A stretch of 64,000 bases of DNA. Origin: Marinobacter sp. DY40_1A1 (GTDB lineage: Bacteria; Pseudomonadota; Gammaproteobacteria; Pseudomonadales; Oleiphilaceae). This document shows, in pieces, positions 21,205-30,261 of the stretch; positions within the stretch are counted from its first letter, which is position 1, and each line of letters begins with the position of its first letter. The stretch is taken from the NCBI RefSeq assembly GCF_016597815.1, contig NZ_VCHA01000002.1, forward strand, positions 62,001 through 126,000. Reading direction: 5' to 3'. A program made the translations under genes and the position numbers. A model generated the notes under the pieces. The model was not told where the DNA came from. It saw only the letters and a program-made list of their open reading frames with translations, and did no database searches.

Positions 21205-23655
21205 ATGAATCACGACACCGACAAAGACTCGCTGGAAGAATTCGAGGAAGACATCACCGAATACATTGGCAAAAATGAACACAGCAAGGAGTTGGCACTG
21301 CCGGCACAATCCTTGCCCAAGCGGATGTATGTATTGCCTGTATCAAACCGGCCATTTTTTCCGGCACAGGTGCAACCTGTCGTGGTTAATCAAAACCCAT
21401 GGCAGGAGACCCTCAAACGCGTAGCCGAAACCGACCACAAAATGCTTGGCATTTGTTTCGTCGATGATCACCAGCCTGGGCAGAACATACCCGAGAGCGG
21501 CGAACTGGCCACGATTGGCTGCGCTGTACGGGTTCACCATGCGCAGAACAAGGATGGCAACGTTCAATTTATAGCCCAGGGTCTGCAGCGCTTCCGCATA
21601 GTTCAGTGGCTGCGCCGCAAACCGCCGTATCTGGTCGAAGTGGAATACCCTCAGGAGCCCGAAGAAGACGCCGATGAAACAAAGGCATACACCCTTGCCA
21701 TCATCAGCGCCATTAAAGAACTGCTACGCACCAACCCGCTCTATGGCGAGGAAGTAAAGCAGTATCTCTCCCGCTTTGGTCCGGAAGACAGCTCCCCGCT
21801 GACAGATTTTGGCGCATCCATGACCAGCGCGCCCGGCACGGAGCTGCAAGAAGTTATAGACACTGTCCCGCTGCTCCGACGCATGGAAAAGGTGCTGTTA
21901 CTGATGCGCAAAGAGCTGGAAGTTGCACGGCTCCAGACTGAAATCAGCGACGAAGTGAATGAGAAGGTGCAGAAGCACCAGCGAGACTTCTTCCTGAAAG
22001 AACAGCTCAAGGTTATCCAGCGCGAACTGGGCATGTCGAAAGACGACAAAACGGCCGATGCAGAGCGCTTCGAAGCGCGCATGGCGGAACTTGATCCGCC
22101 CGAGGCTGTGCAGGAGCGCTTTGATGAAGAACTGCAAAAGCTGCAGATTCTGGAACAGGGATCGCCGGAGTATGGTGTTACCCGCAACTACCTCGACTGG
22201 CTCACCCAGGTGCCCTGGGGCCAGCATTCCGAGGATCAGTTTGATCTGGCAAAAGCCCGCAGCATTCTGAACCGCGATCACGATGGCCTCGATGATGTAA
22301 AAGACCGGATTATCGAGTTCCTCGCCGAGGGTACGTTCAAGGGCGAAGTGAGCGGTTCCATACTACTGCTTGTTGGCCCGCCGGGTGTGGGTAAAACATC
22401 CATTGGCCACTCAGTGGCGGACGCGCTCGGGCGCAAGTTCTACAGATTCAGCGTTGGCGGCATGCGCGATGAAGCTGAAATCAAGGGCCACAGGCGCACC
22501 TATATCGGCGCCATGCCCGGTAAATTTGTGCAGGCACTGAAAGACACAAAAGTGGCCAACCCGGTGATCATGCTGGACGAAATCGACAAGATCGGTGCGT
22601 CTTATCAGGGCGACCCCGCGTCTGCACTGCTGGAAACCCTGGATCCGGAACAGAACAAGGAGTTTCTGGATCACTACCTGGATGTGCGTATGGACTTGTC
22701 CAAGGTGCTGTTTATTTGCACAGCCAACCAACTGGATACCATTCCCCGCCCGTTGCTGGATCGCATGGATGTTATTCGCCTGTCCGGGTATATCACCGAA
22801 GAAAAGCTGGCGATAGCCAAACATCACCTGCTTCCACGTCTACTGAAGCGGGCCGGATTGCTCAAGAAGCAGTTCAATATTACCGATGCTGCCATCCGCC
22901 AGATTATTGAAGGCTATGCCCGGGAGGCGGGCGTGCGGAATCTGGAAAAGATGCTTCACAAGGTCATGCGAAAAGGCATAGTAAAGCTGCTCGAATCCCC
23001 GGACGAGCCAATAAGGGTAGGCGTATCGGACTTGCAGGAATATCTGGGCCAGCCTGCGTTCCGCAAAGAGAAAGCCCTGAAAGGAATTGGGGTGGTCACC
23101 GGATTGGCCTGGACCTCTATGGGCGGCGCAACGCTGAGCATTGAGGCGTCACGAATTCATAGTAGCCAACGAGGCTTCAAGCTGACCGGCCAGCTTGGTG
23201 ATGTCATGAAGGAATCCGCAGAGATCGCCTACAGTTACGTTGCCTCGAATCTGAAGCGGTTCAAGGGTGACCCTGGCTTTTTCGACAAGTCATTCGTACA
23301 CCTTCATGTACCGGAAGGCGCAACACCTAAGGATGGGCCAAGTGCAGGTGTCACCATGGCAACAGCACTGCTTTCCATTGCCCGCCGGGAAGCACCTCAG
23401 CAAAACACAGCAATGACAGGAGAGCTGACACTCACCGGCCAAGTGCTACCCGTGGGAGGCATTCGCGAAAAGGTCATCGCGGCCCGCCGACAGAAAATCA
23501 GCAACCTGATTCTTCCGGAAGCGAACCGAGGAGATTACGACGAACTACCGGACTATCTCAAAGAGGGTCTGACCGTTAACTTTGCCCGACACTATAACGA
23601 TGTGTTCCAGGTGTGCTTTGGCAACAAACCCAAAACCGGTTCAGTGGTGCATTGA
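21205..23655 (+). CDS. lon: ATP-dependent Lon protease
   Basis: 816-residue cytosolic AAA+ serine protease degrading misfolded and regulatory proteins. Domains: N-terminal substrate domain (about 35-235) after an acidic lead-in (SLEEFEEDITEYIG); coiled-coil 240-290; AAA+ module with Walker A GPPGVGKT (391-398) and Walker B VIMLDEID (454-461); protease domain with catalytic Ser713 (KDGPSAGVTMA) and Lys756 (GGIREKVIAA). The acidic N-terminal extension and the lack of clpX/clpP or hupB neighbours suggest it may be a second Lon paralogue (such as Pseudomonas AsrA) rather than the canonical lon; this is tentative. It runs divergent from cnoX and convergent with marR. Confidence 0.93.
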   Translation: MNHDTDKDSLEEFEEDITEYIGKNEHSKELALPAQSLPKRMYVLPVSNRPFFPAQVQPVVVNQNPWQETLKRVAETDHKMLGICFVDDHQPGQNIPESGELATIGCAVRVHHAQNKDGNVQFIAQGLQRFRIVQWLRRKPPYLVEVEYPQEPEEDADETKAYTLAIISAIKELLRTNPLYGEEVKQYLSRFGPEDSSPLTDFGASMTSAPGTELQEVIDTVPLLRRMEKVLLLMRKELEVARLQTEISDEVNEKVQKHQRDFFLKEQLKVIQRELGMSKDDKTADAERFEARMAELDPPEAVQERFDEELQKLQILEQGSPEYGVTRNYLDWLTQVPWGQHSEDQFDLAKARSILNRDHDGLDDVKDRIIEFLAEGTFKGEVSGSILLLVGPPGVGKTSIGHSVADALGRKFYRFSVGGMRDEAEIKGHRRTYIGAMPGKFVQALKDTKVANPVIMLDEIDKIGASYQGDPASALLETLDPEQNKEFLDHYLDVRMDLSKVLFICTANQLDTIPRPLLDRMDVIRLSGYITEEKLAIAKHHLLPRLLKRAGLLKKQFNITDAAIRQIIEGYAREAGVRNLEKMLHKVMRKGIVKLLESPDEPIRVGVSDLQEYLGQPAFRKEKALKGIGVVTGLAWTSMGGATLSIEASRIHSSQRGFKLTGQLGDVMKESAEIAYSYVASNLKRFKGDPGFFDKSFVHLHVPEGATPKDGPSAGVTMATALLSIARREAPQQNTAMTGELTLTGQVLPVGGIREKVIAARRQKISNLILPEANRGDYDELPDYLKEGLTVNFARHYNDVFQVCFGNKPKTGSVVH

Positions 23656-23661
23656 GGCCGG

Positions 23662-23691
23662 GGAAAGAAAAGGCTCAGGCCTTTTCTTTCC
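23662..23691. terminator. 13-bp hairpin at the lon/marR convergent end
   Basis: A perfect 13-bp stem (GGAAAGAAAAGGC at 23662-23674, complement at 23679-23691) with loop TCAG. The loop holds the marR stop codon, so the last codons of marR form half of the stem. It lies 7 bp after the lon stop and carries T-rich sequence on the plus strand. Likely a shared terminator. Confidence 0.65.
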
Positions 23692-24202
23692 AGCCATCAT
23701 CCTTCAGCACAGGGCCGACATCCAGCACGGGTGAAGCATCAATGTCGTCGGCATCCATCATGTTGGCGACTCGCTGAAGGGAGGCCAGAATCATGTTCTG
23801 CTCCCATTCATGAAGGCTCTGGAATTTCTTGATGAAGTCTTCTTGCAAGGGGTTGGGCGCGCGAGAAAGTATGTCGGCACCACTCTCCGTCAGATGCGCA
23901 TGAACCTTGCGTTTGTCTTGCGTACTGCGAACACGGTAAACCAGTTGCCGATGCTCCAGGCGATCAAGAATGGTAGTGACGGTTGCCTGGCTCAGGCTCA
24001 CCTTGTCGGCAATGGTGCCAATCGTGACTTCACCCAGATCCCGGATGGTCCGCATAATCAGGAGTTGCGGCCCGGTAAGCCCCGCATTCTTGCTGAGTCG
24101 CTTGGAATGAAGATCTGTTGCCCGGATAACACGTCGGAGTGCCACCAGAACATGTTCATAATTCTGCACTGTATTACTGCTCCAATAAGGCCTACCGGCC
24201 AT
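23675..24202 (-). CDS. MarR family transcriptional regulator
   Basis: 175-residue winged-helix regulator. The DNA-binding domain spans about residues 35-105: LTGPQLLIMRTIRDLGEVTI, ADKVSLSQATVTTILDRLEH, then the wing with STQDKRKVHAHLTESG. An N-terminal dimer helix and a C-terminal tail (DADDIDASPVLDVGPVL) flank it. Its stop codon lies inside the loop of the hairpin at 23662-23691. It is divergent from the branched-chain amino acid transport genes with a 300-bp spacer, so control of those genes or of itself is possible but unproven. Ligand unknown. Confidence 0.9.
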   Translation of the reverse strand: MAGRPYWSSNTVQNYEHVLVALRRVIRATDLHSKRLSKNAGLTGPQLLIMRTIRDLGEVTIGTIADKVSLSQATVTTILDRLEHRQLVYRVRSTQDKRKVHAHLTESGADILSRAPNPLQEDFIKKFQSLHEWEQNMILASLQRVANMMDADDIDASPVLDVGPVLKDDGWKEKA

Positions 24203-24503
24203 TGCTTACACCACTAACTATTAGAGGTTTTCGTACCCCTGAATGCAAGCAAATACACGCGCCTGCTTCCTTTTTTCCCCACTGCACGCAATACTTTTTT
24301 AATGTGAGCTTTGAACAGTTGCGCGACAACGAAAGCTTCCGCACACTGGCACTCACAGATCATCTCTACATCACCGGGACTTTAACTGGAAAATGTTAAA
24401 TGATCGCAGAAGCCTCGGGCTAGCTTGACAAGGCAGGATGTGTAGTGTTTGTTTAGCTATCTGAGAACATAAGAATAACCCTGAACCTAACAGGACAGAC
24501 TCA
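24203..24503. other. Promoter spacer between marR and the liv genes
   Basis: No gene seen. A good -35 hexamer TTGACA occurs at 24425-24430, 74 bp before the binding-protein start. No equally good -10 follows at 17 bp, so the promoter assignment is weak. Confidence 0.35.
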
Positions 24504-25616
24504 ATGACAACTTCACTAAAAAAACTCGTAACCGCCGTTAGCACTTCCGTTGCACTCATGGGCGCAGGCTACGCAGCTGCAGACATCCAGATTGGTATCG
24601 CTGGTCCAATGACCGGCCCGGTTGCCCAGTATGGCGACATGCAGTTCTCCGGCGCCCGTATGGCCATTGCACAGATCAACGCAGCCGGTGGTGTAATGGG
24701 CGAGAAGCTCGTCGCTGTAGAGTACGACGACGTTTGCGACCCCAAACAGGCCGTTACTGTTGCGAACCGGTTGGTAAATGATGGCGTCAAGTATGTCATT
24801 GGCCACCTCTGCTCAAGTTCAACCCAGCCTGCGTCTGACATTTATGAAGACGAAGGCATTCTGATGATCACTCCTGCATCAACCAGCCCGGAAATCACCG
24901 AGCGTGGTTATGAACTGGTGTTCCGCACCATCGGCCTCGATAGCATGCAAGGCCCGGTTGCCGGCAACTACATCGCCAGCCAGAACCCCAAGCGCGTTGC
25001 TGTCGTGCACGACAAGCAGCAGTACGGTGAAGGTATCGCCACCGCCGTTCGCGACACTCTGAAAGACAAAGGCGTCGAAATCGCCATGTTTGAAGGTGTC
25101 ACCGCCGGTGACAAAGACTTCTCTTCTCTGGTGACAAAGCTCAAGCAAGCCGACGTGGACTACGTTTACTTTGGCGGCTATCACCCTGAACTGGGCCTGA
25201 TTCTGCGCCAGGCGCGCCAGGCAGACCTGAAAGCCAAGTTCATGGGTCCTGAAGGCGTTGGCAACAAAGACATCAACACTATTGCCGGCGAAGCCGCAGA
25301 AGGCCTTCTGGTAACTCTGCCACCCAGCTTTGATGAAAAGGCCGAGAACAAGGAACTGGTTAAAGCATTCGAAGCCAAAGGTGAAGATCCATCAGGCCCG
25401 TTTGTGCTGACATCTTACGCCGCCGTCCAGTTGGTTGCCCAAGGCATTGAAGCAGCGAAATCCACGGATGCATTCGACGTGGCAGCAGCACTTCGCAGTG
25501 GCAGCTTTGAAACGCCAATCGGCACAGTGCAGTACGACAAAGCCGGCGATATGAAGTCATTCGAGTTTGTTGTGTACGAATGGCATTCAGATGGCAGCAA
25601 AACTCCGGTAAACTAA
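24504..25616 (+). CDS. braC: Branched-chain amino acid ABC transporter substrate-binding protein (BraC/LivK type)
   Basis: Periplasmic binding protein of the high-affinity leucine/isoleucine/valine importer. 370 residues; a signal peptide (TSLKKLVTAVSTSVALMGAGYAAA) precedes mature DIQIGIAGPMTGPVAQYGD. Characteristic features are a disulfide-type pair of Cys around DDVCDPKQA and GHLCSSSTQP, the SSSTQPASDIYEDEGILMI ligand region and YFGGYHPELGLILRQA. It heads the five-gene transporter. A strong hairpin with T-run directly downstream (25649-25683) probably makes most transcripts stop here, giving an excess of binding protein over membrane parts. Confidence 0.95.
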   Translation: MTTSLKKLVTAVSTSVALMGAGYAAADIQIGIAGPMTGPVAQYGDMQFSGARMAIAQINAAGGVMGEKLVAVEYDDVCDPKQAVTVANRLVNDGVKYVIGHLCSSSTQPASDIYEDEGILMITPASTSPEITERGYELVFRTIGLDSMQGPVAGNYIASQNPKRVAVVHDKQQYGEGIATAVRDTLKDKGVEIAMFEGVTAGDKDFSSLVTKLKQADVDYVYFGGYHPELGLILRQARQADLKAKFMGPEGVGNKDINTIAGEAAEGLLVTLPPSFDEKAENKELVKAFEAKGEDPSGPFVLTSYAAVQLVAQGIEAAKSTDAFDVAAALRSGSFETPIGTVQYDKAGDMKSFEFVVYEWHSDGSKTPVN

Positions 25617-25648
25617 GCCAGATCGTTACTAAACGGTAATCAAAAGAG

Positions 25649-25683
25649 CACCTTCTCACCGCGATCCGGGAGAAGGTGTTTTT
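25649..25683 (+). terminator. Intercistronic terminator between binding protein and permease genes
   Basis: CACCTTCTC (25649-25657) pairs with GAGAAGGTG (25670-25678), followed by TTTTT (25679-25683). Located inside the operon, 32 bp after the braC stop, so it likely acts as a partial terminator. Confidence 0.85.
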
Positions 25684-25776
25684 CTAGGCTCCCGTTAATT
25701 CTGTCTCATTCCTGGCGTAGTTATCCTGCGCCAGGCTGAAACAGCGGAGGGAGCGGGCCTCCGGAGTCAAACAATA

Positions 25777-26700
25777 ATGCAAGACCTCCTTTATTTCTCT
25801 CAGCAGCTCATTAACGGGCTTACGATCGGGAGTGCCTATGCCCTGATCGCCATCGGCTACACGATGGTTTACGGCATCATTGGCATGATCAACTTTGCCC
25901 ATGGTGAGATCTACATGATCGGCGCCTACACCGCGCTCATCGCCATTACCGGCCTGACAGCTCTCGGCCTTGCCTGGCTACCACTGATTCTTATCGTTGC
26001 ACTTCTGTGTGCCATGCTCGTCTCCAGTTCCATGGGCTGGGCAGTAGAACGAGTCGCCTATCGGCCAGTTCGCGGCCGTCACCGCCTGATCCCATTGATC
26101 TCTGCAATCGGCATGTCCATCTTTTTGCAAAACTATGTTCACCTGGCTCAGGGCTCCCGCAACATCGGCTTTCCTGCGCTCATAGAAGGCGGGTTCAACT
26201 TCAGCGCTGATGGTGCATTCGAGATGTCGCTCTCCTATATGCAAATCACCATCTTTATTACCACATTGATTTGTATGACCGCACTGTCGCTCTTTATTTC
26301 CCGCTCCCGCACAGGCAGAGCCTGCCGGGCTGTTTCCCAGGATATCGGCATGGCCAGCCTGCTGGGCATAGACACCAACCGCATCATTTCCGCCACTTTT
26401 ATCATCGGCGCAGCACTGGCAGCAGTTGCCGGCCTGCTCCTTGGCATGTACTACGGCTCGGTTGATCCATTATTCGGCTTTATCGCGGGGCTCAAAGCCT
26501 TTACCGCGGCAGTACTTGGAGGTATCGGCAGCATTCCCGGCGCCATGCTTGGCGGCCTGATTCTCGGGGTCTCGGAAAGCATGACATCTGGCTATCTCAG
26601 CGGTGAGTATAAAGACGTGGTCTCCTTCGGCCTGCTCATTCTCATACTGCTGTTCAAACCCACGGGCCTGCTCGGCAAACCGGAGGTTGAGAAGATCTGA
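25777..26700 (+). CDS. livH: Branched-chain amino acid ABC transporter permease LivH/BraD
   Basis: 307-residue inner-membrane permease with about eight hydrophobic segments. It starts [20 protein letters not shown] and shows the family phrases [50 protein letters not shown] and the cytoplasmic coupling region [20 protein letters not shown]. Its TGA overlaps the ATG of livM by one base. Forms the channel with LivM. Confidence 0.96.
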   Translation: MQDLLYFSQQLINGLTIGSAYALIAIGYTMVYGIIGMINFAHGEIYMIGAYTALIAITGLTALGLAWLPLILIVALLCAMLVSSSMGWAVERVAYRPVRGRHRLIPLISAIGMSIFLQNYVHLAQGSRNIGFPALIEGGFNFSADGAFEMSLSYMQITIFITTLICMTALSLFISRSRTGRACRAVSQDIGMASLLGIDTNRIISATFIIGAALAAVAGLLLGMYYGSVDPLFGFIAGLKAFTAAVLGGIGSIPGAMLGGLILGVSESMTSGYLSGEYKDVVSFGLLILILLFKPTGLLGKPEVEKI

Positions 26701-27971
26701 TGGCTGCTAACAACATAAGACACGCCCTGTTCTGCGCGATTGTCACACTAATCATTTCTTTCCCTATTCTTGGCCTTAGCCTCGAAGCCAAGGGCGTAAA
26801 CATCACGCTCTCCGGCGCAAAAACCTCAACCTATGTCGCCATAGTGCTGGCTGCGGTTGCCGTGTTTGTGTTCCAGATCTTCCGCGATACATTCATGGGC
26901 GCGCTGGGCAAGCTACCCAACCTCAACCCCTTGGCCGGCAGAGAGCCAATGGAACAGAACAAACGGGTAAAGCTCGAATCCTGGTTACTGACAGGTATCG
27001 TGGTGTTTGCACTGTTCTGGCCGTTCCTTGTGTCACGGGGCTCGGTGGATCTGGCAACGCTGGTACTGATCTATATCATGCTGGCTCTGGGCCTTAACGT
27101 AGTCGTAGGCCTCGCGGGCCTGCTGGATCTCGGGTACGTGGCATTCTATGCAGTTGGTGCTTACACCTTCGCCCTGCTGTCCCAGTACACTGGCATTTCG
27201 TTCTGGATGGCCTTGCCTATCGGGGCCTTGCTGGCCGGTTTGACCGGAATGATTCTGGGCTTCCCGGTATTACGGCTGAGGGGGGATTATCTGGCGATCG
27301 TCACCCTGGGCTTTGGCGAGATCATCCGCATCCTGCTCAACAACTGGACAACTCTGACCGGCGGCCCCAATGGCATTGGCGGCATTCCCGAGCCCACCCT
27401 GTTTGGCATGGAGTTCGGCCGTCGCGTGAAGGAAGAAGGCAACACCTCCTTCCACGAAACCTTTGGCATTGCTTATAGCGGCGAGCACAAGGTTATCTTC
27501 CTGTATCTGATTGCTCTGGTGCTTGCGGTTATTACGGCGCTGATCATCCGACGCTTCATGCGGATGCCCGTTGGCCGGGCCTGGGAAGCCTTGCGGGAAG
27601 ACGAAATCGCAGCTCGCTCCCTTGGCCTTAGCCGAACGGCCGTCAAGCTATCTGCCTTCACCATTGGCGCTTTCTTTGCCGGGTTTGCGGGCACTGTATT
27701 TGCCTCCAAGCAGGGGTTTATCAGCCCCGAATCTTTCGTGTTCCTTGAATCCGCCATCATCCTGGCAATCGTGGTTCTGGGCGGCATGGGCTCTCAGCTT
27801 GGCGTCATATTGGCGGCTATTGCGGTAACCATCCTGCCGGAACTGGCACGAGAGTTTTCCGAGTACCGCATGCTTATTTTCGGCGCTGCCATGGTGCTGA
27901 TGATGGTGTGGCGACCACAAGGCTTGCTGCCTGTGCGCCGTGTCCAAATCACACTGAACAAGCAGGGGTGA
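26700..27971 (+). CDS. livM: Branched-chain amino acid ABC transporter permease LivM/BraE
   Basis: 423-residue second permease. The N-terminal 100 residues hold two extra hydrophobic segments and a cytoplasmic stretch, as in long LivM proteins. The core shows [73 protein letters not shown] and the coupling helix [19 protein letters not shown]. Start overlaps livH stop (TGATG). Six bp separate it from livG. Confidence 0.96.
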   Translation: MAANNIRHALFCAIVTLIISFPILGLSLEAKGVNITLSGAKTSTYVAIVLAAVAVFVFQIFRDTFMGALGKLPNLNPLAGREPMEQNKRVKLESWLLTGIVVFALFWPFLVSRGSVDLATLVLIYIMLALGLNVVVGLAGLLDLGYVAFYAVGAYTFALLSQYTGISFWMALPIGALLAGLTGMILGFPVLRLRGDYLAIVTLGFGEIIRILLNNWTTLTGGPNGIGGIPEPTLFGMEFGRRVKEEGNTSFHETFGIAYSGEHKVIFLYLIALVLAVITALIIRRFMRMPVGRAWEALREDEIAARSLGLSRTAVKLSAFTIGAFFAGFAGTVFASKQGFISPESFVFLESAIILAIVVLGGMGSQLGVILAAIAVTILPELAREFSEYRMLIFGAAMVLMMVWRPQGLLPVRRVQITLNKQG

Positions 27972-27977
27972 CAGACG

Positions 27978-28733
27978 ATGCTTGAAGTACAAAATCTGTC
28001 CATGCGTTTTGGCGGCCTGCTGGCAGTTGACGGCGTTTCACTGGACGTGCAGGAACGGGAAATCGTTTCTATCATCGGCCCTAACGGCGCCGGAAAAACC
28101 ACCGTATTCAACTGCCTGAGCGGGTTTTACAAGCCCACGGGCGGCAAAGTCATTTTTGAAGGCAAAGAGATACAGGGTATACCAGACTACAAGATTTCCC
28201 GGCTGGGTATGGTGCGAACCTTTCAGCACGTGCGCCTGTTCACTCAGATGACCGTTGTGGAGAACCTGCTTGTAGCCCAGCACCGCCACCTTAACACCAA
28301 CATGATTGCCGGCCTGCTGGGCACGCCCAATTACAAGGAACGGGAACAGAAAGCGCTGGATCGCGCAGCCTATTGGCTGGAGCGTGTTGGCCTTCTGGAT
28401 CTCGCCAACCGGGATGCAGGCAATCTGGCTTACGGCCAGCAGCGGCGGCTTGAAATTGCTCGCTGCATGGTCACCGAGCCCAAACTGCTAATGCTCGACG
28501 AGCCCGCGGCTGGCCTGAACCCGGCGGAAACCAAAGAACTCAACCAGCTGATTGTGAGCCTGAAAGAGGACTACAACGTTTCCGTGGTGCTGATTGAGCA
28601 CGACATGAGCCTGGTAATGGATATTTCCGACCGGATTAACGTCATCAACCAGGGCAAACCCCTGGCCAGCGGCACCCCGGAAGAAATCCGCCACAACGAC
28701 GACGTGATCAAAGCCTACCTGGGCGAGGCCTGA
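27978..28733 (+). CDS. livG: Branched-chain amino acid ABC transporter ATPase LivG/BraF
   Basis: 251-residue ATP-binding subunit. Walker A GPNGAGKTT, Q-loop region GMVRTFQHVRLF, signature LAYGQQRRLEIARCM (Leu-Ala-Tyr-Gly-Gln variant usual for LivG), Walker B LLMLDEPAAGLNP and switch His in IEHDMSLVM. It pairs with LivF to energise import. The next gene starts 2 bp after its stop. Confidence 0.97.
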   Translation: MLEVQNLSMRFGGLLAVDGVSLDVQEREIVSIIGPNGAGKTTVFNCLSGFYKPTGGKVIFEGKEIQGIPDYKISRLGMVRTFQHVRLFTQMTVVENLLVAQHRHLNTNMIAGLLGTPNYKEREQKALDRAAYWLERVGLLDLANRDAGNLAYGQQRRLEIARCMVTEPKLLMLDEPAAGLNPAETKELNQLIVSLKEDYNVSVVLIEHDMSLVMDISDRINVINQGKPLASGTPEEIRHNDDVIKAYLGEA

Positions 28734-28735
28734 CT

Positions 28736-29443
28736 ATGAGCATGCTTGTACTAGAAGATGTCCACACCCACTACGGCAAGATTGAGGCCCTGCATGGGGT
28801 ATCTGTTGAGGTAAACAAAGGGGAAATTGTCTCGTTAATCGGGGCCAACGGCGCTGGGAAAACAACGCTGCTGATGACAGTATGCGGAATGCCTCAAGCC
28901 ACGTCCGGGCGCATCATTCTGGAAGGCCGGGATATCACCCGCGAGCCCACCGCGCAGATCATGCGTTCAGGGTTGGCCATAGTGCCAGAAGGTCGGCGTA
29001 TATTCTCTGGCCTGACGGTTGAAGAGAACCTGCACATGGGCGGGTTCTTCACCAGCAAATCCGAGATTCGCAAAAGCCAGGCCCATGTATACGAACTCTT
29101 CCCGCGATTGAAAGAACGTGAGAATCAACGTGCGGGCACCATGTCTGGTGGCGAGCAGCAGATGCTGGCCATAGGCCGGGCACTGATGAGCAGCCCCCAC
29201 ATGATCATCCTGGACGAACCCTCACTCGGGCTGGCGCCACTGATCATCAAACAGATCTTCGAGATCATCGGCCACCTGCGGGACGAAGGCATTACGGTGT
29301 TCCTGGTGGAGCAGAACGCTCACCAGGCATTGAATCTCGCCGACCGTGGCTATGTATTGGAAACAGGGAAAATTCGCCTGCATGACACAGGCAAAAACCT
29401 GCTCGCCAATCCGGACGTGCAAAACGCCTATCTGGGGGGCTAA
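28736..29443 (+). CDS. livF: Branched-chain amino acid ABC transporter ATPase LivF/BraG
   Basis: 235-residue ATP-binding subunit and last gene of the transporter operon. Walker A GANGAGKTT, the region RSGLAIVPEGRRIFSGLTVE typical of LivF, signature TMSGGEQQMLAIGRAL, Walker B MIILDEPSLGLAP and switch region LVEQNAHQALNLADR (His in the LivF-type QNAH). A strong terminator follows. Confidence 0.97.
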   Translation: MSMLVLEDVHTHYGKIEALHGVSVEVNKGEIVSLIGANGAGKTTLLMTVCGMPQATSGRIILEGRDITREPTAQIMRSGLAIVPEGRRIFSGLTVEENLHMGGFFTSKSEIRKSQAHVYELFPRLKERENQRAGTMSGGEQQMLAIGRALMSSPHMIILDEPSLGLAPLIIKQIFEIIGHLRDEGITVFLVEQNAHQALNLADRGYVLETGKIRLHDTGKNLLANPDVQNAYLGG

Positions 29444-29462
29444 GCGTCAATTCGCGTGACTC

Positions 29463-29489
29463 AAAACCGGAGCCTGCTCCGGTTTTTTT
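29463..29489 (+). terminator. Intrinsic terminator of the liv operon
   Basis: AAAACCGGAGC (29463-29473) and its exact complement (29476-29486) form a hairpin ending in a run of seven T (29483-29489). Confidence 0.95.
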
Positions 29490-29711
29490 ATGCCCGTTTT
29501 CTATCCCGCCAAATGAAAAAAGGCAAATAGTCTGGCGAAATCAAATAGTCACAGAAGTGTAGACTTGCCTTTATCAAATCTGCACTATACTCAAGGCAAC
29601 GGTCTTAATGCCTGTCTCCACGGGAGCCCGTCAGGGCCGTTCCCCACAGCCAGCAACCGAGCTGGCCATGTGGATTTTGCGACGACTGTATAAAATACAA
29701 AGGAGTGGATA

Positions 29712-30176
29712 ATGAAAAAATTGATCGCAGGTGCAATTCTTCTGGGTGCTTCTTCCATGGCTTTTGCTCAGCCTGGCTGTGGCGTTGGCGCCATGATCTG
29801 GAAAGGCCAATCAGGTATTGCTCCGCACGTACTGGCTGCTACAACTAACGGCACATTCGGCAACCAGACCTTCGGCATGACTTCTGGCACATTGGGCTGC
29901 ACGACCAACGAGTCTGTTCAGTCAATGGCGATGTACATGGACAGCAACATCGACAAAGTAGCTCGCGACATGTCTCGCGGCAACGGCGAGAACCTGGAGA
30001 CTCTGGCAGTTCTTCTGGGTGTTGAAGAAGCAGATCGTGGCGATTTCCGTCAGATTCTGCAGGACAACTTTGCTGCTATCTTCCCAAGCTCCGACACCAC
30101 TTCTGGTGAAGCAGTAGACGCAATCGTCGCCCTGCTGGAGAAGAATGAGTCGCTGAGCAAATACGTAGCGGCCTGA
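29712..30176 (+). CDS. DUF3015 family exported protein
   Basis: 154-residue protein with a clean signal peptide (MKKLIAGAILLGASSMAFA, cleavage before QPGCG). The mature part has GCGVGAMIWKGQSG, HVLAATTNGTFGNQTFGMTS and GTLGC, a pattern I recognise as DUF3015, a small periplasmic family of unknown role common in Pseudomonas and relatives. Two Cys, in QPGCG and LGCT, may form a disulfide. The gene has a good ribosome site (AAAGGAG). A possible promoter element TATACT is at 29586-29591, leaving a leader of about 120 nt with small hairpins. The DUF4105 gene follows 85 bp later. Confidence 0.85.
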   Translation: MKKLIAGAILLGASSMAFAQPGCGVGAMIWKGQSGIAPHVLAATTNGTFGNQTFGMTSGTLGCTTNESVQSMAMYMDSNIDKVARDMSRGNGENLETLAVLLGVEEADRGDFRQILQDNFAAIFPSSDTTSGEAVDAIVALLEKNESLSKYVAA

Positions 30177-30261
30177 TAGCTAAACCGTAGGGATGCACCA
30201 AGCGCCAAGGATGGCGCGCTCCCCTCGCTTCATAACTCCCGACCGGACCTTGTATTAACCC

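Noticed and set aside
30202..30217. Hairpin GCGCCA-AGGA-TGGCGC resembling the inner hairpin of the palindromic core
   Set aside because: Only the small stem is similar; no arms and no rest of the core, so chance is likely.
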